Origin: Planctomyces sp. SH-PL62
GTDB taxonomy: Bacteria; Planctomycetota; Planctomycetia; Isosphaerales; Isosphaeraceae
DNA: 64,000 bases
Assembly: GCF_001610895.1 (NCBI RefSeq)
Contig: NZ_CP011273.1
Location: forward strand, 3,162,001-3,226,000
Reading direction: 5' to 3'
The notes under the pieces were generated by a model, which worked only from the letters and a program-made list of their open reading frames with translations, was not told where the DNA came from and made no database searches. Positions 54,612 through 63,764 of the stretch are shown piece after piece (within the stretch, counting starts at the first letter, position 1; every line of letters begins with the position of its first letter). Made by a program: the position numbers and the translations under genes.

Positions 54612-57600
54612 TCAGGCGCCGGGGAGGACCGGGGCGGACGGCTTCGGGCGAGGGGCCGCGCCGGGCCGCGAGCGGTGCCCGAGGTCGTGGAGCTGCTCGT
54701 CGATCCAGAGCTTGGTCAGCTTCTCCTGGACGCTGTTCTGCGAGAGCCGGCTCCTCAGGCTGTCGAACCGGACGTGGTCGAGCGGCTGGTCCTGGTTGAA
54801 GCAGGAGAAGACGACCGTCTCGACGCCGGTGACCGGGTCTTGATGGGTCTGGAGGCACTGGGCGCAGATCTCCTTCATCATGCACTGCATCGGCGAGTTG
54901 ATGCTGCCGATGGCGCGATGATCCGGACGCAGATAGGGGCGCAAGATGCTGTGCCGGGCCTGCTGCACGCCGCGCATCATGCCGTCGGAGCCGATGACCA
55001 CCAGCCGGTCGACCTGATCCATCGGGATGGTCACGTCGCCCAGGTCGCCCTCGGCGTAGGCCGCCATCGCCCGGACGATGTTGCCCACGAAGGAGCGGTC
55101 CTGGACCCGGCCGGGGGTGAAGCCGGGCGCCTCGTCCGAGCACCAGACGACGACGTCGGCCGCCTTCTCGATCTCCTCGACCTTGTAGCGGTCGATCATC
55201 TTCTTGTAGCCGGCGAAGTAGAGCACCCGCGAGCCCGCGGCCCGGAGCGCCTGGCCGATCGAGAACAAGACCGCGTTGCCGAGCCCGCCTCCCGCCAGCA
55301 GGACGGTCTCCTGGCCGGGCGTCTCGGTCGGCGCCCCGGTCGGCCCCATCAGGCAGATGGGCTCGCCCGGTTGGAGGAGGGCGCAGAGGTCGGACGACCC
55401 TCCCATCTCCAGGACGATCGTCGAGAGCAGGCCCCGCTCGCGGTCGACCGACGCGCCGGTCAGCGCCAGGCCCTCCATCGCCAGGACCGTCCCGCCGGTG
55501 CGCGCGGCCAGGCTCTCGAAGTTCTGGAGCCGGTAGAACTGCCCCGGCCGGAACGCCCGCGCGGCGATCGGCGCCCGGACGACGACCTCGATGATGTTGG
55601 GGGTCAGGCGGATGACCTCGTGGACCACCGTCCGCAGCTCGTCGTTGAGCCGGGCCGTCAGCTCGACGGCGGAGGGCTCGGTGGGGGCCGTCCGGGCCAG
55701 GGCCCGCGAGACGATCGGGTAGCCTTGCTTGGCGCTCGCCATCGCCTTGACGACGTTCCCCGCGAACGACGGGTGGAGGTCGCCGAAGAAGCTCATGGCG
55801 CGGCCGTCGGGCCGGATCGACATGAGCACGTGCGCCGCGCCCGGCTTGGCGATCCGCTCCGGCTTCGCGGGGCGACCCTCCTCGTCGAGAGCCTGGAAGT
55901 GGCGGCCGTCGACCCGGACGTTGTGCTCGTCCTCGCGGGCCAGGACGGTGTTGGGCTGGGTGCCGGCGGCGACGAGGATCGTGCGGGCAGGGAGCACGAC
56001 GGATTCGCCGCTCGGCGAGGGCCGCCCGGTCGCCTCGTCGACGGCCTGCTTCTGGAACCGCAGGGCGAGGGCCGCGCCCCCCTCGTCGATCAGCACCTCC
56101 TCGGGCGCGAGCAGCTCGGCGAACCGGATGCCTTCCTCGAACGCCTTGGTGATCTCTTCATGGTTGAGCGTGTAGCTCGGCGCGTCCACCAGCCGTCGCC
56201 GGTAGGCCACGGTCGACCCGCCCCAGGAGTTGAGCAGGTCGATCAGGCGCGGCTCGCGTCCCTCGCGGGAGGCCGTTCGGCGCTCCTCGCGGATGGCCCG
56301 GCCGTGCGCCAGGAACTCGTCCGCCACCTCCGACTCCTCGCCGACCCAGTGCGCCCGGACGTGGCCCTCGCCGTGGGCGGCGGCCAGCTCCTCGTAACGT
56401 TCCAGGAACTTCTCGACCTGGACCACGTAATACGCGAGCGATTCGGTCGCCGTGTCGATGGCGGTGAGACCGCCGCCGATCACCACGATCGGCATCCGGA
56501 TCTGGAGGTTCGCCAGCGACTCCGTCTTGGCCGCGCCGGTGAGCTGCAAGGCCATGAGGAAGTCGGACGCCTGCCGGACCCCTCGCGCCAGGCCGTTCTT
56601 CATCGGGATGACGGTCGGGCGGCCCGCCCCCATGCAGAGCGCGATGTGGTCGAACCCCATGTCGAAGGCGTCGTCGACGGTCAGCGTGCCGCCGAAGCGG
56701 ACCCCGCCGAACATCGCGAACTCGGCCCGACGCTCCAGCAGCAGGCGGACGACCTTCAGGAAGTTCTTGTTCCAGCGGACGGTGATCCCGTACTCCGCGA
56801 CCCCGCCGAACCCCGCCATCACCCGGCGGTCCAGCAGCTCGTAGATGGTCGTCACGTCGACGATCGGGTCGAACGGGACCCGGCGACCGAGCGGATCGAC
56901 CCCGGAGACGCGCTCGTCCAGCGGCTCGATCTTCAGCCCGTCCACCGCCAGGACGGCGTGGCCGTCGTTCATCAGGTGGTGCGCCAGCGTGAATCCCGCC
57001 GGGCCCAGCCCCACCACCAGCACCTTCTTCCCGGTCTCCTCGCGGGGATACGGCCGCTCGAAGTTCAGCGGGTTCCAGCGCGTGAGCAGGCTGTAGATCT
57101 CGAAACCCCAGGGGAGTTCCAGAACGTCCTTGAGGGTGCGGGTCTCGACCTGGGGGATGTCGACCGGTTCTTGCTTCTGGTAGATGCAAGACTTCATGCA
57201 GTCGTTGCAGATTCGGTGGCCGGTGGAGGCGGTCATCGGGTTGTCGACGACGACGACGGCCAGCGCGCCGATCGGGTTCCCCTGGCCCTTCAGCTCGTTC
57301 ATCTCGGAGATCTTCTCGCCGAGCGGGCAGCCCGCGAGCGGGACGCCGAAGGCGCTCTGCTTGAACGCGCCGGTCTTCTCGCGCAGGCCGGTCGAGCAGC
57401 TGTCCTTGCCCTGGTGGTGGCACTTGATGCAGTAGCCGGCCTGGTCGAGCGCGCCGGCGAGGTCGGTCCCCGGGTCGGTCAGGTGGAAGCCGTCGCGGTG
57501 GCGGTGGCGGCCCCCTTCCAGCAGGAACTGGAGGGCGCCGTCCACGACCGTCTCGTCGTGCGGGACGAGGTGGAGCACGTCCAGCTTGTGCGGCAGCTTG

Positions 57601-58163
57601 AAGAGGACGCCGTCCTTGTGCCGGGCGCGGCCTTCGGGGGTCAGCACGGCCCAGACGGCGTAGTCGGCCGCCAACCGCAGCTGGGCCTCGTGCCCGGCCT
57701 CGTCCTCAAGCCAACGGGCGACGTGCGCGGCGTAGCTCGCCTCCGAGAACGGCGAGAGCGTGAAGGCCTCCAGCGCGGCGGTCACCGTCGCCGCGTCGAT
57801 CTCGCGGGCCTGCTCGGCCGTCCGGCCGACGAGCTTGCGCTGGATGAACTTCCGCTTCACGGCGCGGAGGGGGGCCAGCTCCGAATGGCGGGCCTGCAAC
57901 GCCGTCAGCTCGGCCTCGATCCCAAACAGGCGGCCGAGGAAGTCCTCGACGTGGGGGGCCAGCTCGACGATCAGCTCCGAGGCCCGCTTCGGCTCCAGGG
58001 CCGACGGCTCCCGGCGCGCCTGGTCCAGCCGGGCGTGCAGGTCGGGGGCGCGCTCGATCAGATAGTCCAGGAAGGTGGCGTCCAGCCGCAGCAGGCCCGA
58101 ACGTCGGTAAAGTTCCTCGAAGGAGACGCCGAACCCCAAGGGGCTCCGGGATTCTGCATTCAT
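54612..58163 (-). CDS. Fused flavoprotein: GltD-like FAD/NAD oxidoreductase and PyrK/FNR-like reductase
   Basis: A 1183-residue multidomain electron-transfer enzyme. The N-terminal 230 residues are helical and unassigned. Cys clusters follow: YCIKCHHQGKDSC near 244 and ICNDCMKSCIYQKQEP near 318, the latter like the Fe-S domain of GltD/DPYD proteins. A FAD site (KVLVVGLGPAGFTLAHHLM, about 380) and a second dinucleotide site (PIVVIGGGLTAIDTATESLA) follow, then ILVAAGTQPNTV. From about 830 there is a ferredoxin-NADP reductase-like half (FRPGQFYRLQNFESLA, VLLAGGGLGNAVLFSIG) ending in a PyrK-like Fe-S segment (CMMKEICAQCLQTHQDP, then FSCFNQDQP). It resembles NfnA/NfnB halves joined in one chain. 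Electron bifurcation or NAD(P)H-ferredoxin transfer is possible but unproven. Confidence 0.88.
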   Translation of the reverse strand: MNAESRSPLGFGVSFEELYRRSGLLRLDATFLDYLIERAPDLHARLDQARREPSALEPKRASELIVELAPHVEDFLGRLFGIEAELTALQARHSELAPLRAVKRKFIQRKLVGRTAEQAREIDAATVTAALEAFTLSPFSEASYAAHVARWLEDEAGHEAQLRLAADYAVWAVLTPEGRARHKDGVLFKLPHKLDVLHLVPHDETVVDGALQFLLEGGRHRHRDGFHLTDPGTDLAGALDQAGYCIKCHHQGKDSCSTGLREKTGAFKQSAFGVPLAGCPLGEKISEMNELKGQGNPIGALAVVVVDNPMTASTGHRICNDCMKSCIYQKQEPVDIPQVETRTLKDVLELPWGFEIYSLLTRWNPLNFERPYPREETGKKVLVVGLGPAGFTLAHHLMNDGHAVLAVDGLKIEPLDERVSGVDPLGRRVPFDPIVDVTTIYELLDRRVMAGFGGVAEYGITVRWNKNFLKVVRLLLERRAEFAMFGGVRFGGTLTVDDAFDMGFDHIALCMGAGRPTVIPMKNGLARGVRQASDFLMALQLTGAAKTESLANLQIRMPIVVIGGGLTAIDTATESLAYYVVQVEKFLERYEELAAAHGEGHVRAHWVGEESEVADEFLAHGRAIREERRTASREGREPRLIDLLNSWGGSTVAYRRRLVDAPSYTLNHEEITKAFEEGIRFAELLAPEEVLIDEGGAALALRFQKQAVDEATGRPSPSGESVVLPARTILVAAGTQPNTVLAREDEHNVRVDGRHFQALDEEGRPAKPERIAKPGAAHVLMSIRPDGRAMSFFGDLHPSFAGNVVKAMASAKQGYPIVSRALARTAPTEPSAVELTARLNDELRTVVHEVIRLTPNIIEVVVRAPIAARAFRPGQFYRLQNFESLAARTGGTVLAMEGLALTGASVDRERGLLSTIVLEMGGSSDLCALLQPGEPICLMGPTGAPTETPGQETVLLAGGGLGNAVLFSIGQALRAAGSRVLYFAGYKKMIDRYKVEEIEKAADVVVWCSDEAPGFTPGRVQDRSFVGNIVRAMAAYAEGDLGDVTIPMDQVDRLVVIGSDGMMRGVQQARHSILRPYLRPDHRAIGSINSPMQCMMKEICAQCLQTHQDPVTGVETVVFSCFNQDQPLDHVRFDSLRSRLSQNSVQEKLTKLWIDEQLHDLGHRSRPGAAPRPKPSAPVLPGA

Positions 58164-58278
58164 GGAAGTCTGGGGATCTCGGTGGGAGGAGCGAACCGCG
58201 GACGCTGGGGAGGAGCCCGCGGGCGTGCGCACGAGGGCGCCGACGCAGGCCATTTTACCAGGATCGCGGCCGAGGGGA

Positions 58279-61191
58279 CTAGTCGGGCTTCGACCGGTCG
58301 GCGTCGCGAGGGCCTGACGGAGTCTCGGAGGCTTCTCCCGTCCGCCGGGTTCGCGCCTTCGCGTCGGCGACCGTCTCGGCGGCCGGCCTGACGACGCGGA
58401 GCCGGACGGGACGGCTGGAAACGCCGCCGGCCGCGGCCGTCGTGAGGTGGAACGGGCGGACCTGCTCGGGCGTGCCGCGGTGCGCGGTGACGAAGAACGT
58501 CCGGTCGGCCCGCCCTTCGAGGACCAAAAGACCGTTGAGGCCGAGGTCGTCGACGAACGTCCCGAACGGCAGGTTCCGCCCTGCGCCCTCGTTCCCAAAC
58601 GGGACCTGGCCCGGGAAATCGGCTCGCTCGACCACGACCTTGAGCGCGATCGTCCGACCAGCCTCGACGACGAACTCGGCGGGGGCGTCGGGCGAGTCGG
58701 CGGCGGGCTTCGCGGCGGCTTCGTCGGGGACGATCGCCACCTTGAGCTTCGGGGCCGGGCCGAGCTTGATCGCCCCCAGCGAACCGACCTCGTGGACGAT
58801 CTCCCGGTCGCCGATCCGGGCGGTGGCGGTGACCTTGATCCCCTTCGACGCCTCTTCGGTCGGCTGCGCCGCGCCCGGTTCCGCGAAGACGACGCCGAAG
58901 GCGTCGAGCTGGCCCGCCTCGATCACAAGGGGCGAGGCGATTTGGAAGCCGGGCGGCACCCCTTCGAAGTCCACCCGGATCGGGCCTTCGAAGTCATCGA
59001 GCCGATGGGCGGAGACCTTGAACTCGCGGCCGATCCCCGGGCTCACCGTCGGGTTCGCCCCTTCGAGGGCCACGGTGAAATCGGGCCGACGAGGGCGGGC
59101 GGTCAGGGTGTACCGGAATTCGGGCCCCTGGAGGCCCCGCACGTCCCGGATCTTGAGGAGGTATTCGCCGTCGGCGGGCGCGGTGAAGTTCAGCCGGGAG
59201 TCCTTGCCCAGCTCGCGTCTGGCGTCGTCGTCGTTCTCGAAATGGAGGGTGAAGACGGGGAGCCCGTTCTGGAGCAGCTTCGTCCCCGGAGGGTGGGGCT
59301 CGACGACGTAACAGGGCTCGTTCAGCGCGTGGGCCAGGGGAGTGGTGTCGAAGAATCCCCAGCGATCCCCCCGGCCGGGATAGACGAAGAACCCCGAATC
59401 CGGCCCGCGAGGGAAGAGCCAAAGCTTGACGACCTCGCCGTTGGCGTAGAGATAGTCGTCGATCGCCATCTCCTCCCAGTTGAAGACCCGGAAGTCGGCG
59501 ATTTCGGTCCCGTTCTTGCCGCGAAACGTGAAGTAGGAGTCTCGCACCGCCTGGAGGACCACCCTCGGGACGCGCCTTCCCTGGCCGTCGAGCACTTCCA
59601 GGAAGGAGTCCAGTTTCGAGCCGGAGCGGGCGGCGTCGACCTCGAAGACCCATTCCTCGCCGGCCCGGGCCGGGAAGCGATAGAGATCGGCGTCGACCCC
59701 GGCGCCCTCGGCGGCGGTGATCACGCCCGTGACCCGCGCGGGGAGCTGGATCGGCGAGGCGCGGTCGGGATGGTCGTCGGGCTCGCGCTCGGCGGCTTCG
59801 AAGACCGGGGCGGCTTCCTGGGGGGCGACGGCCTCGGGACGCGGGCGCGGAGCCGCCGCGACGGCGACGTCCGATCGCGAGGCCGGGAGCGCGTACGTCG
59901 CCGTCGAGCCGTCCATCCGGCCGACGGTGAAGGTCGAGCCGTCGGCCGAGAAGGCCAGGGCCGTCGCCACGTCGGGCTGGTCGCCCCAGGCCTGAATCTC
60001 GGTGTAATCGCCGGCACGCCAGGCCTTGATCGTCCGGTCCTCGGCCAGCGAGACCAGCGTCGAGCCGTCGGGCGAGAAGCCGAGCCGGACGATCGCCCCT
60101 TCGTGCGCGAACCGCGCCAGGACCATCGGGTTGATCTCCGGCTTCTCGCGCGAGACGAACCGCCAGACGCGGATGTTGCTGTCGGCCCCGGCGGCGACGA
60201 TCGATCGGCCGTCCGGGCTGAACAGGCAGCAGGACTCGGCCTTGAGCGGCTGGGGCAGGGTGTCCATCCGCAGGCCGTCCTCGACTCGCCAGACCTTGCA
60301 GGTGTCGTCGGCGCTGGCGCTCACGAGGAAGCGGCCGTCGGGGCTGAAGGCCACGTCGTAGACGGCCCCGGTGTGCCCCTCCAGCGTCCGCAGGAGCGTA
60401 CCGGCGGCGGCGTCGCGGATCTCGACGACCTTGTCATAGCCGCAGGTGGCGAGCCGCGTCCCGTCGGGCGAGAGTTCGGCGTCGTACAGGAGGTCGCGGT
60501 GGCCCTCGAACGACCGGATCAGGGCCCCGTCGGCGACGTTCCAGATCGCGGCGACGCCCCCCGTGCCGGCGACTCCGGAGGCCGTGACCAGCCGCTTCCC
60601 GTCCGGGGTGAAATGCACGGCCGTGACCTTGCCGGGATACTCCCCGATCGCCCTCCCCGGGCGCTCGCCGCCGATCGCCGACTCGCCGACCCCCTCGTAA
60701 AGCGTCACGGCGGTGTCTCGGGCGACGGCCGTCCAGCGCCCGTCGCGGGAGGCGTCCATGGCGACGATCGGCCGGACCGCGCCGCGCGAGGGGATCTCGG
60801 GGACGATCAGGGCGAGCCGCGAGGGCTCCGCGCCGTCCGGCCCGCGCGCGCCAGAGGCGATCCAGGCTTCGATCGTCGCGATCTCCTCGGCCGTGGGCTT
60901 GGGCTCGTCCTTGGGAGGCATCGCCGGCCTGGCGGCACCGGTCATCAGGCGGAGCATCAGGCTTCCCCGCGGGTCGCCGGGGAGGAACGCGGGGCCGTGC
61001 TCGGTCCCGCGCTGGATCGAGGCGTAGCCGTCGACTGAGAATTCGCCTTCCAGGTCGTCGTCGTTGTGGCAGCCGGCGCAGTATTTCTTCAGGATGGGGG
61101 CGACCCGCTCCTGATAGTCGGGGGCCGTCGCTTCGTCGGCGAGCGCGGCCGTCGCGGCGGCGAGCAGGATCGCCAGGATCGGCGGGGGCAT
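58279..61191 (-). CDS. Exported c-type cytochrome-domain WD40 repeat protein
   Basis: A 970-residue protein. Signal peptide at residues 1-18 (PPPILAILLAAATAALADE). A planctomycete cytochrome-c-like domain follows, with heme motif CAGCH near residue 38 and the MPPKDEPKPTAEEIATIEAW segment with the distal Met. Seven or so WD40 blades occupy about 145-445 (DGTRLATCGYDKVVEIRDAA, DGRFLVSASADDTCKVWRVE). The C-terminal half contains PPC-like beta domains (DLYRFPARAGEEWVFEVDAA and a second at about 680-760). This is the type usually paired with DUF1549/DUF1553 and DUF1501 proteins, which follow here in the expected neighbourhood. The exact role is unknown; periplasmic redox and polymer handling are inferred. 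Confidence 0.92.
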   Translation of the reverse strand: MPPPILAILLAAATAALADEATAPDYQERVAPILKKYCAGCHNDDDLEGEFSVDGYASIQRGTEHGPAFLPGDPRGSLMLRLMTGAARPAMPPKDEPKPTAEEIATIEAWIASGARGPDGAEPSRLALIVPEIPSRGAVRPIVAMDASRDGRWTAVARDTAVTLYEGVGESAIGGERPGRAIGEYPGKVTAVHFTPDGKRLVTASGVAGTGGVAAIWNVADGALIRSFEGHRDLLYDAELSPDGTRLATCGYDKVVEIRDAAAGTLLRTLEGHTGAVYDVAFSPDGRFLVSASADDTCKVWRVEDGLRMDTLPQPLKAESCCLFSPDGRSIVAAGADSNIRVWRFVSREKPEINPMVLARFAHEGAIVRLGFSPDGSTLVSLAEDRTIKAWRAGDYTEIQAWGDQPDVATALAFSADGSTFTVGRMDGSTATYALPASRSDVAVAAAPRPRPEAVAPQEAAPVFEAAEREPDDHPDRASPIQLPARVTGVITAAEGAGVDADLYRFPARAGEEWVFEVDAARSGSKLDSFLEVLDGQGRRVPRVVLQAVRDSYFTFRGKNGTEIADFRVFNWEEMAIDDYLYANGEVVKLWLFPRGPDSGFFVYPGRGDRWGFFDTTPLAHALNEPCYVVEPHPPGTKLLQNGLPVFTLHFENDDDARRELGKDSRLNFTAPADGEYLLKIRDVRGLQGPEFRYTLTARPRRPDFTVALEGANPTVSPGIGREFKVSAHRLDDFEGPIRVDFEGVPPGFQIASPLVIEAGQLDAFGVVFAEPGAAQPTEEASKGIKVTATARIGDREIVHEVGSLGAIKLGPAPKLKVAIVPDEAAAKPAADSPDAPAEFVVEAGRTIALKVVVERADFPGQVPFGNEGAGRNLPFGTFVDDLGLNGLLVLEGRADRTFFVTAHRGTPEQVRPFHLTTAAAGGVSSRPVRLRVVRPAAETVADAKARTRRTGEASETPSGPRDADRSKPD

Positions 61192-61213
61192 GGCGGCGGC
61201 TCCCTAGAGAGAA

Positions 61214-63721
61214 TCAGTGGTTGAACAGGAATTCACGGCTGCTCATCACGCCCCAGAACAGATCCTCGACGACCTCCGCCTCGGACGGGTCGCCGGGGGC
61301 CGGCAGCAGGGCCAGCAGCGCGTCGCGCTCGGACGCCCTGGGGTAACGGGACAGGCACGACAGGTACAGCTCGTCGATCAAGGCCGCCGACGACATCCCC
61401 TCGCGACGCAGCCGGATCAGCTTCTGGAGTCGGTTCCCCGGGGCGCGGAGCTTCTCGTTGAGGGTCGATCCGTTGGCGAGGTGGAGCACCTGGACCATCG
61501 TCGGCTCGTCGGACCGCTCGCACTCGCAGACGATCCGCCGCGCGTTGCGCCCGAAGGCCTGGAGGAAGTAGTTCTCGACGGCGGCGTCGTAGAGCTGGAT
61601 CGCCCGCGTCCCCAGGGGGTAGAAGTCGGTCTTCTCGCGATCGCCCCCGGGGAAGCCGATGAACTCGAACGCCGTGGGGACCTCGGTGACCTGGACCACG
61701 GCGTCGTGCAGGACCTCGGCCATCATCCGTCGAGGGTAGCTTCGCGAATAGGACCGGCGGTCCGCCGCGTTGCCGGGGAGCGGATCACTCGACCGCTGAT
61801 AGGCGTTCGAGCGGAGGATCTCCCGCATCAGCGCCTTGAGGTCGAACTTGTTCTCGACCACGAACGCCGCCGCCGCCGCGAGCATCGTCTCGTCGCTCGC
61901 CGGGTTCGTGACCCGCATGTCGTCCACCGACTCGACGAGCCCGACCCCGAAGAAGTTCGCCCAGACGCGGTTGGTGATCGAGCGGGCGAAGTACGGGTTC
62001 TCGGGGGCGGTCAGCCAGCGCGCCAGCTCGGCGCGGCGGTCGGCCGGGTCGTCGAAGTCCAGAGGTCGGCCGTCCAGGGGAGTCGGCGGTTGGGGCTTGC
62101 CGGTCCTCGGCTGGACCAGCTCGCCCGACTCGGCGACGTAGAGCGTGCGGAGCCCGTCCCCCTGCCGACCCTCGCCCCCCCAGCCCTTGGCGCGGACCCT
62201 GGAGAACAGGCTCGCCATGCCGTAGTACTGGTCGTTGGTCCATTTTTCGAGCGGGTGGTTGTGGCACTTGGCGCAGCCCAGAGAGAGGCCCAGGAAGGCC
62301 TGGCTCACGTTCTCCGTCATGTCCTCGGGAGACTGACTGAGGGCGTAGAAATTGGTCGCGCCGTTCTCGACGCTCTCGCCGGAGGCGGTGACGATCTCGC
62401 GGACGAAGCGGTCCCAGGGGACGCCGTCGGCCACCTGCTTGCGGATCCACTGGTAATACGCCTTGAGCGCCTGCGGCCGGAGCCTCGCGCCGTTGAGCAT
62501 CAGCAGGTCGGACCACTTGTAGGTCCAGTAGTCGACGAACTCGGGGGCCGCCAGCAGCCGGTCGACGACCGCGTCTCGGCGGGCTTCCGAAGGGTCGGCG
62601 AGGAACGCCCGCGCCTCGTCGACGGTGGGGATTCGGCCGATCGTGTCGATGGTGGCCCGCCGGAGGAACTCGGCGTCGTCGCAGGGGGGAGAGGCCGGCA
62701 GGTCGAGCCTCGCCAGTTGGCGGTCGATCTGCTCGTCGATGAAGTTGCGAGGCTTGCGATCCTGGGCGAGCTGGTCCGGCGGCGTCGCGGATCGGCCGCC
62801 GTAGGGGACCGTGATCCTGGCGATGGCCAGCTTGCTGGCGAACCAGGCCACGACGGCCCCCTCGCCGGGCCCGACGACCTGCGCCTTCCCCTGCTCGTCG
62901 ACCCGGCAGACCGACTCGTCGGACGACGACCACTTGACCCATCGGGTGACGTCCTCGGTCCGGCCGTTGGAGTACCGGGCGCGGACCAGGATCTGCTGGG
63001 ACCGGCCGACCCGCTGGAGCGAGCGTTCGGGGGAGACTTCCAGGCTCTCGACCCGGGCGTCGTCGGCGGTCGGCGGGGGGGAGCCGGCGGCGATCCACCC
63101 CGAGAGGATGCGGTAATCGAGCGAGTCGGTCGCGAACCGGAGCCCCCCCTTGTGGGCGATCGCCCCCGACGGCTTGGTCAGGATCAGGCTCCGGCCGGGG
63201 TCGCCGAACTCGACGCGACGGCCCCGGTCCTGCTTGACGATGTTGAAGAAGTCGGCGTCGGGGTCGTAGCCCTGGAGCGAGAGCCGGAACCCTCCCTTGC
63301 CGGCCAGCGCCCCATGGCAGGCGCCCGCGTTGCACCCCCGCTTCGCGAGGATCGGCTGGACGTGCTCGCGGAAGCTCCAGTCGAACGCCCGGCCCTGGCC
63401 CGACACCGCGACCTCGACCGTGGCGACCCGATCGCCGACCTTCGCCGTGATCGTCGCACGGCCGTCGGCGACGGGCGTCGCCAGGCCGTCGGCGACGGCG
63501 ACGACCTCCGGGGCGCTCGACGACCACGCGATCCCCTCGACGACCTGGCGGCCGGGCTCGCCCCGCTCGATCTCCTGGACGATGAGGCGCTGGCGGCTTT
63601 CCGGGCTGCTCAGAGCGATCGCGGCGGGCAGGACCGTGATCGGCTCCTCCCCACGCGCGGCGGTCAGGCATGCGGCCAGGGCGGCGAGAGGCCCGGCGAG
63701 GGCGATCCAGGGTCGGGTCAT
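61214..63721 (-). CDS. DUF1549/DUF1553 protein with Ig-like and cytochrome-like domains
   Basis: An 835-residue exported protein. Signal peptide MTRPWIALAGPLAALAACLT, then a BIG2-like Ig fold (IAWSSSAPEVVAVADGLATP), a cytochrome-like region with RGCNAGACHGALAGKGGFRL near 112, a second BIG2-like segment (VTRWVKWSSSDESVCRVDEQ), DUF1549 (FIDEQIDRQLARLDLPASPP, FLRRATIDTIGRIPTVDEAR) with LGCAKCHNHPLEKWTNDQYY (a CxxCH), and DUF1553 (ARWLTAPENPYFARSITNRV, then SLNEKLRAPGNRL-like NGSTLNEKLR). The start is ATG 63721; no strong ribosome site is seen. It lies 22 bases upstream of the WD40 gene and 43 bases downstream of the DUF1501 gene, so the three form an operon. Confidence 0.92.
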   Translation of the reverse strand: MTRPWIALAGPLAALAACLTAARGEEPITVLPAAIALSSPESRQRLIVQEIERGEPGRQVVEGIAWSSSAPEVVAVADGLATPVADGRATITAKVGDRVATVEVAVSGQGRAFDWSFREHVQPILAKRGCNAGACHGALAGKGGFRLSLQGYDPDADFFNIVKQDRGRRVEFGDPGRSLILTKPSGAIAHKGGLRFATDSLDYRILSGWIAAGSPPPTADDARVESLEVSPERSLQRVGRSQQILVRARYSNGRTEDVTRWVKWSSSDESVCRVDEQGKAQVVGPGEGAVVAWFASKLAIARITVPYGGRSATPPDQLAQDRKPRNFIDEQIDRQLARLDLPASPPCDDAEFLRRATIDTIGRIPTVDEARAFLADPSEARRDAVVDRLLAAPEFVDYWTYKWSDLLMLNGARLRPQALKAYYQWIRKQVADGVPWDRFVREIVTASGESVENGATNFYALSQSPEDMTENVSQAFLGLSLGCAKCHNHPLEKWTNDQYYGMASLFSRVRAKGWGGEGRQGDGLRTLYVAESGELVQPRTGKPQPPTPLDGRPLDFDDPADRRAELARWLTAPENPYFARSITNRVWANFFGVGLVESVDDMRVTNPASDETMLAAAAAFVVENKFDLKALMREILRSNAYQRSSDPLPGNAADRRSYSRSYPRRMMAEVLHDAVVQVTEVPTAFEFIGFPGGDREKTDFYPLGTRAIQLYDAAVENYFLQAFGRNARRIVCECERSDEPTMVQVLHLANGSTLNEKLRAPGNRLQKLIRLRREGMSSAALIDELYLSCLSRYPRASERDALLALLPAPGDPSEAEVVEDLFWGVMSSREFLFNH

Positions 63722-63764
63722 GGTCCGATTCACCTCGGCTGGGGGCGTCGGGCGGGAGGGACGA

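Noticed and set aside
54675-58391. 1238-codon plus-strand frame opposite the fused flavoprotein
   Set aside because: Antisense shadow; the minus strand has Rossmann and Cys motifs.
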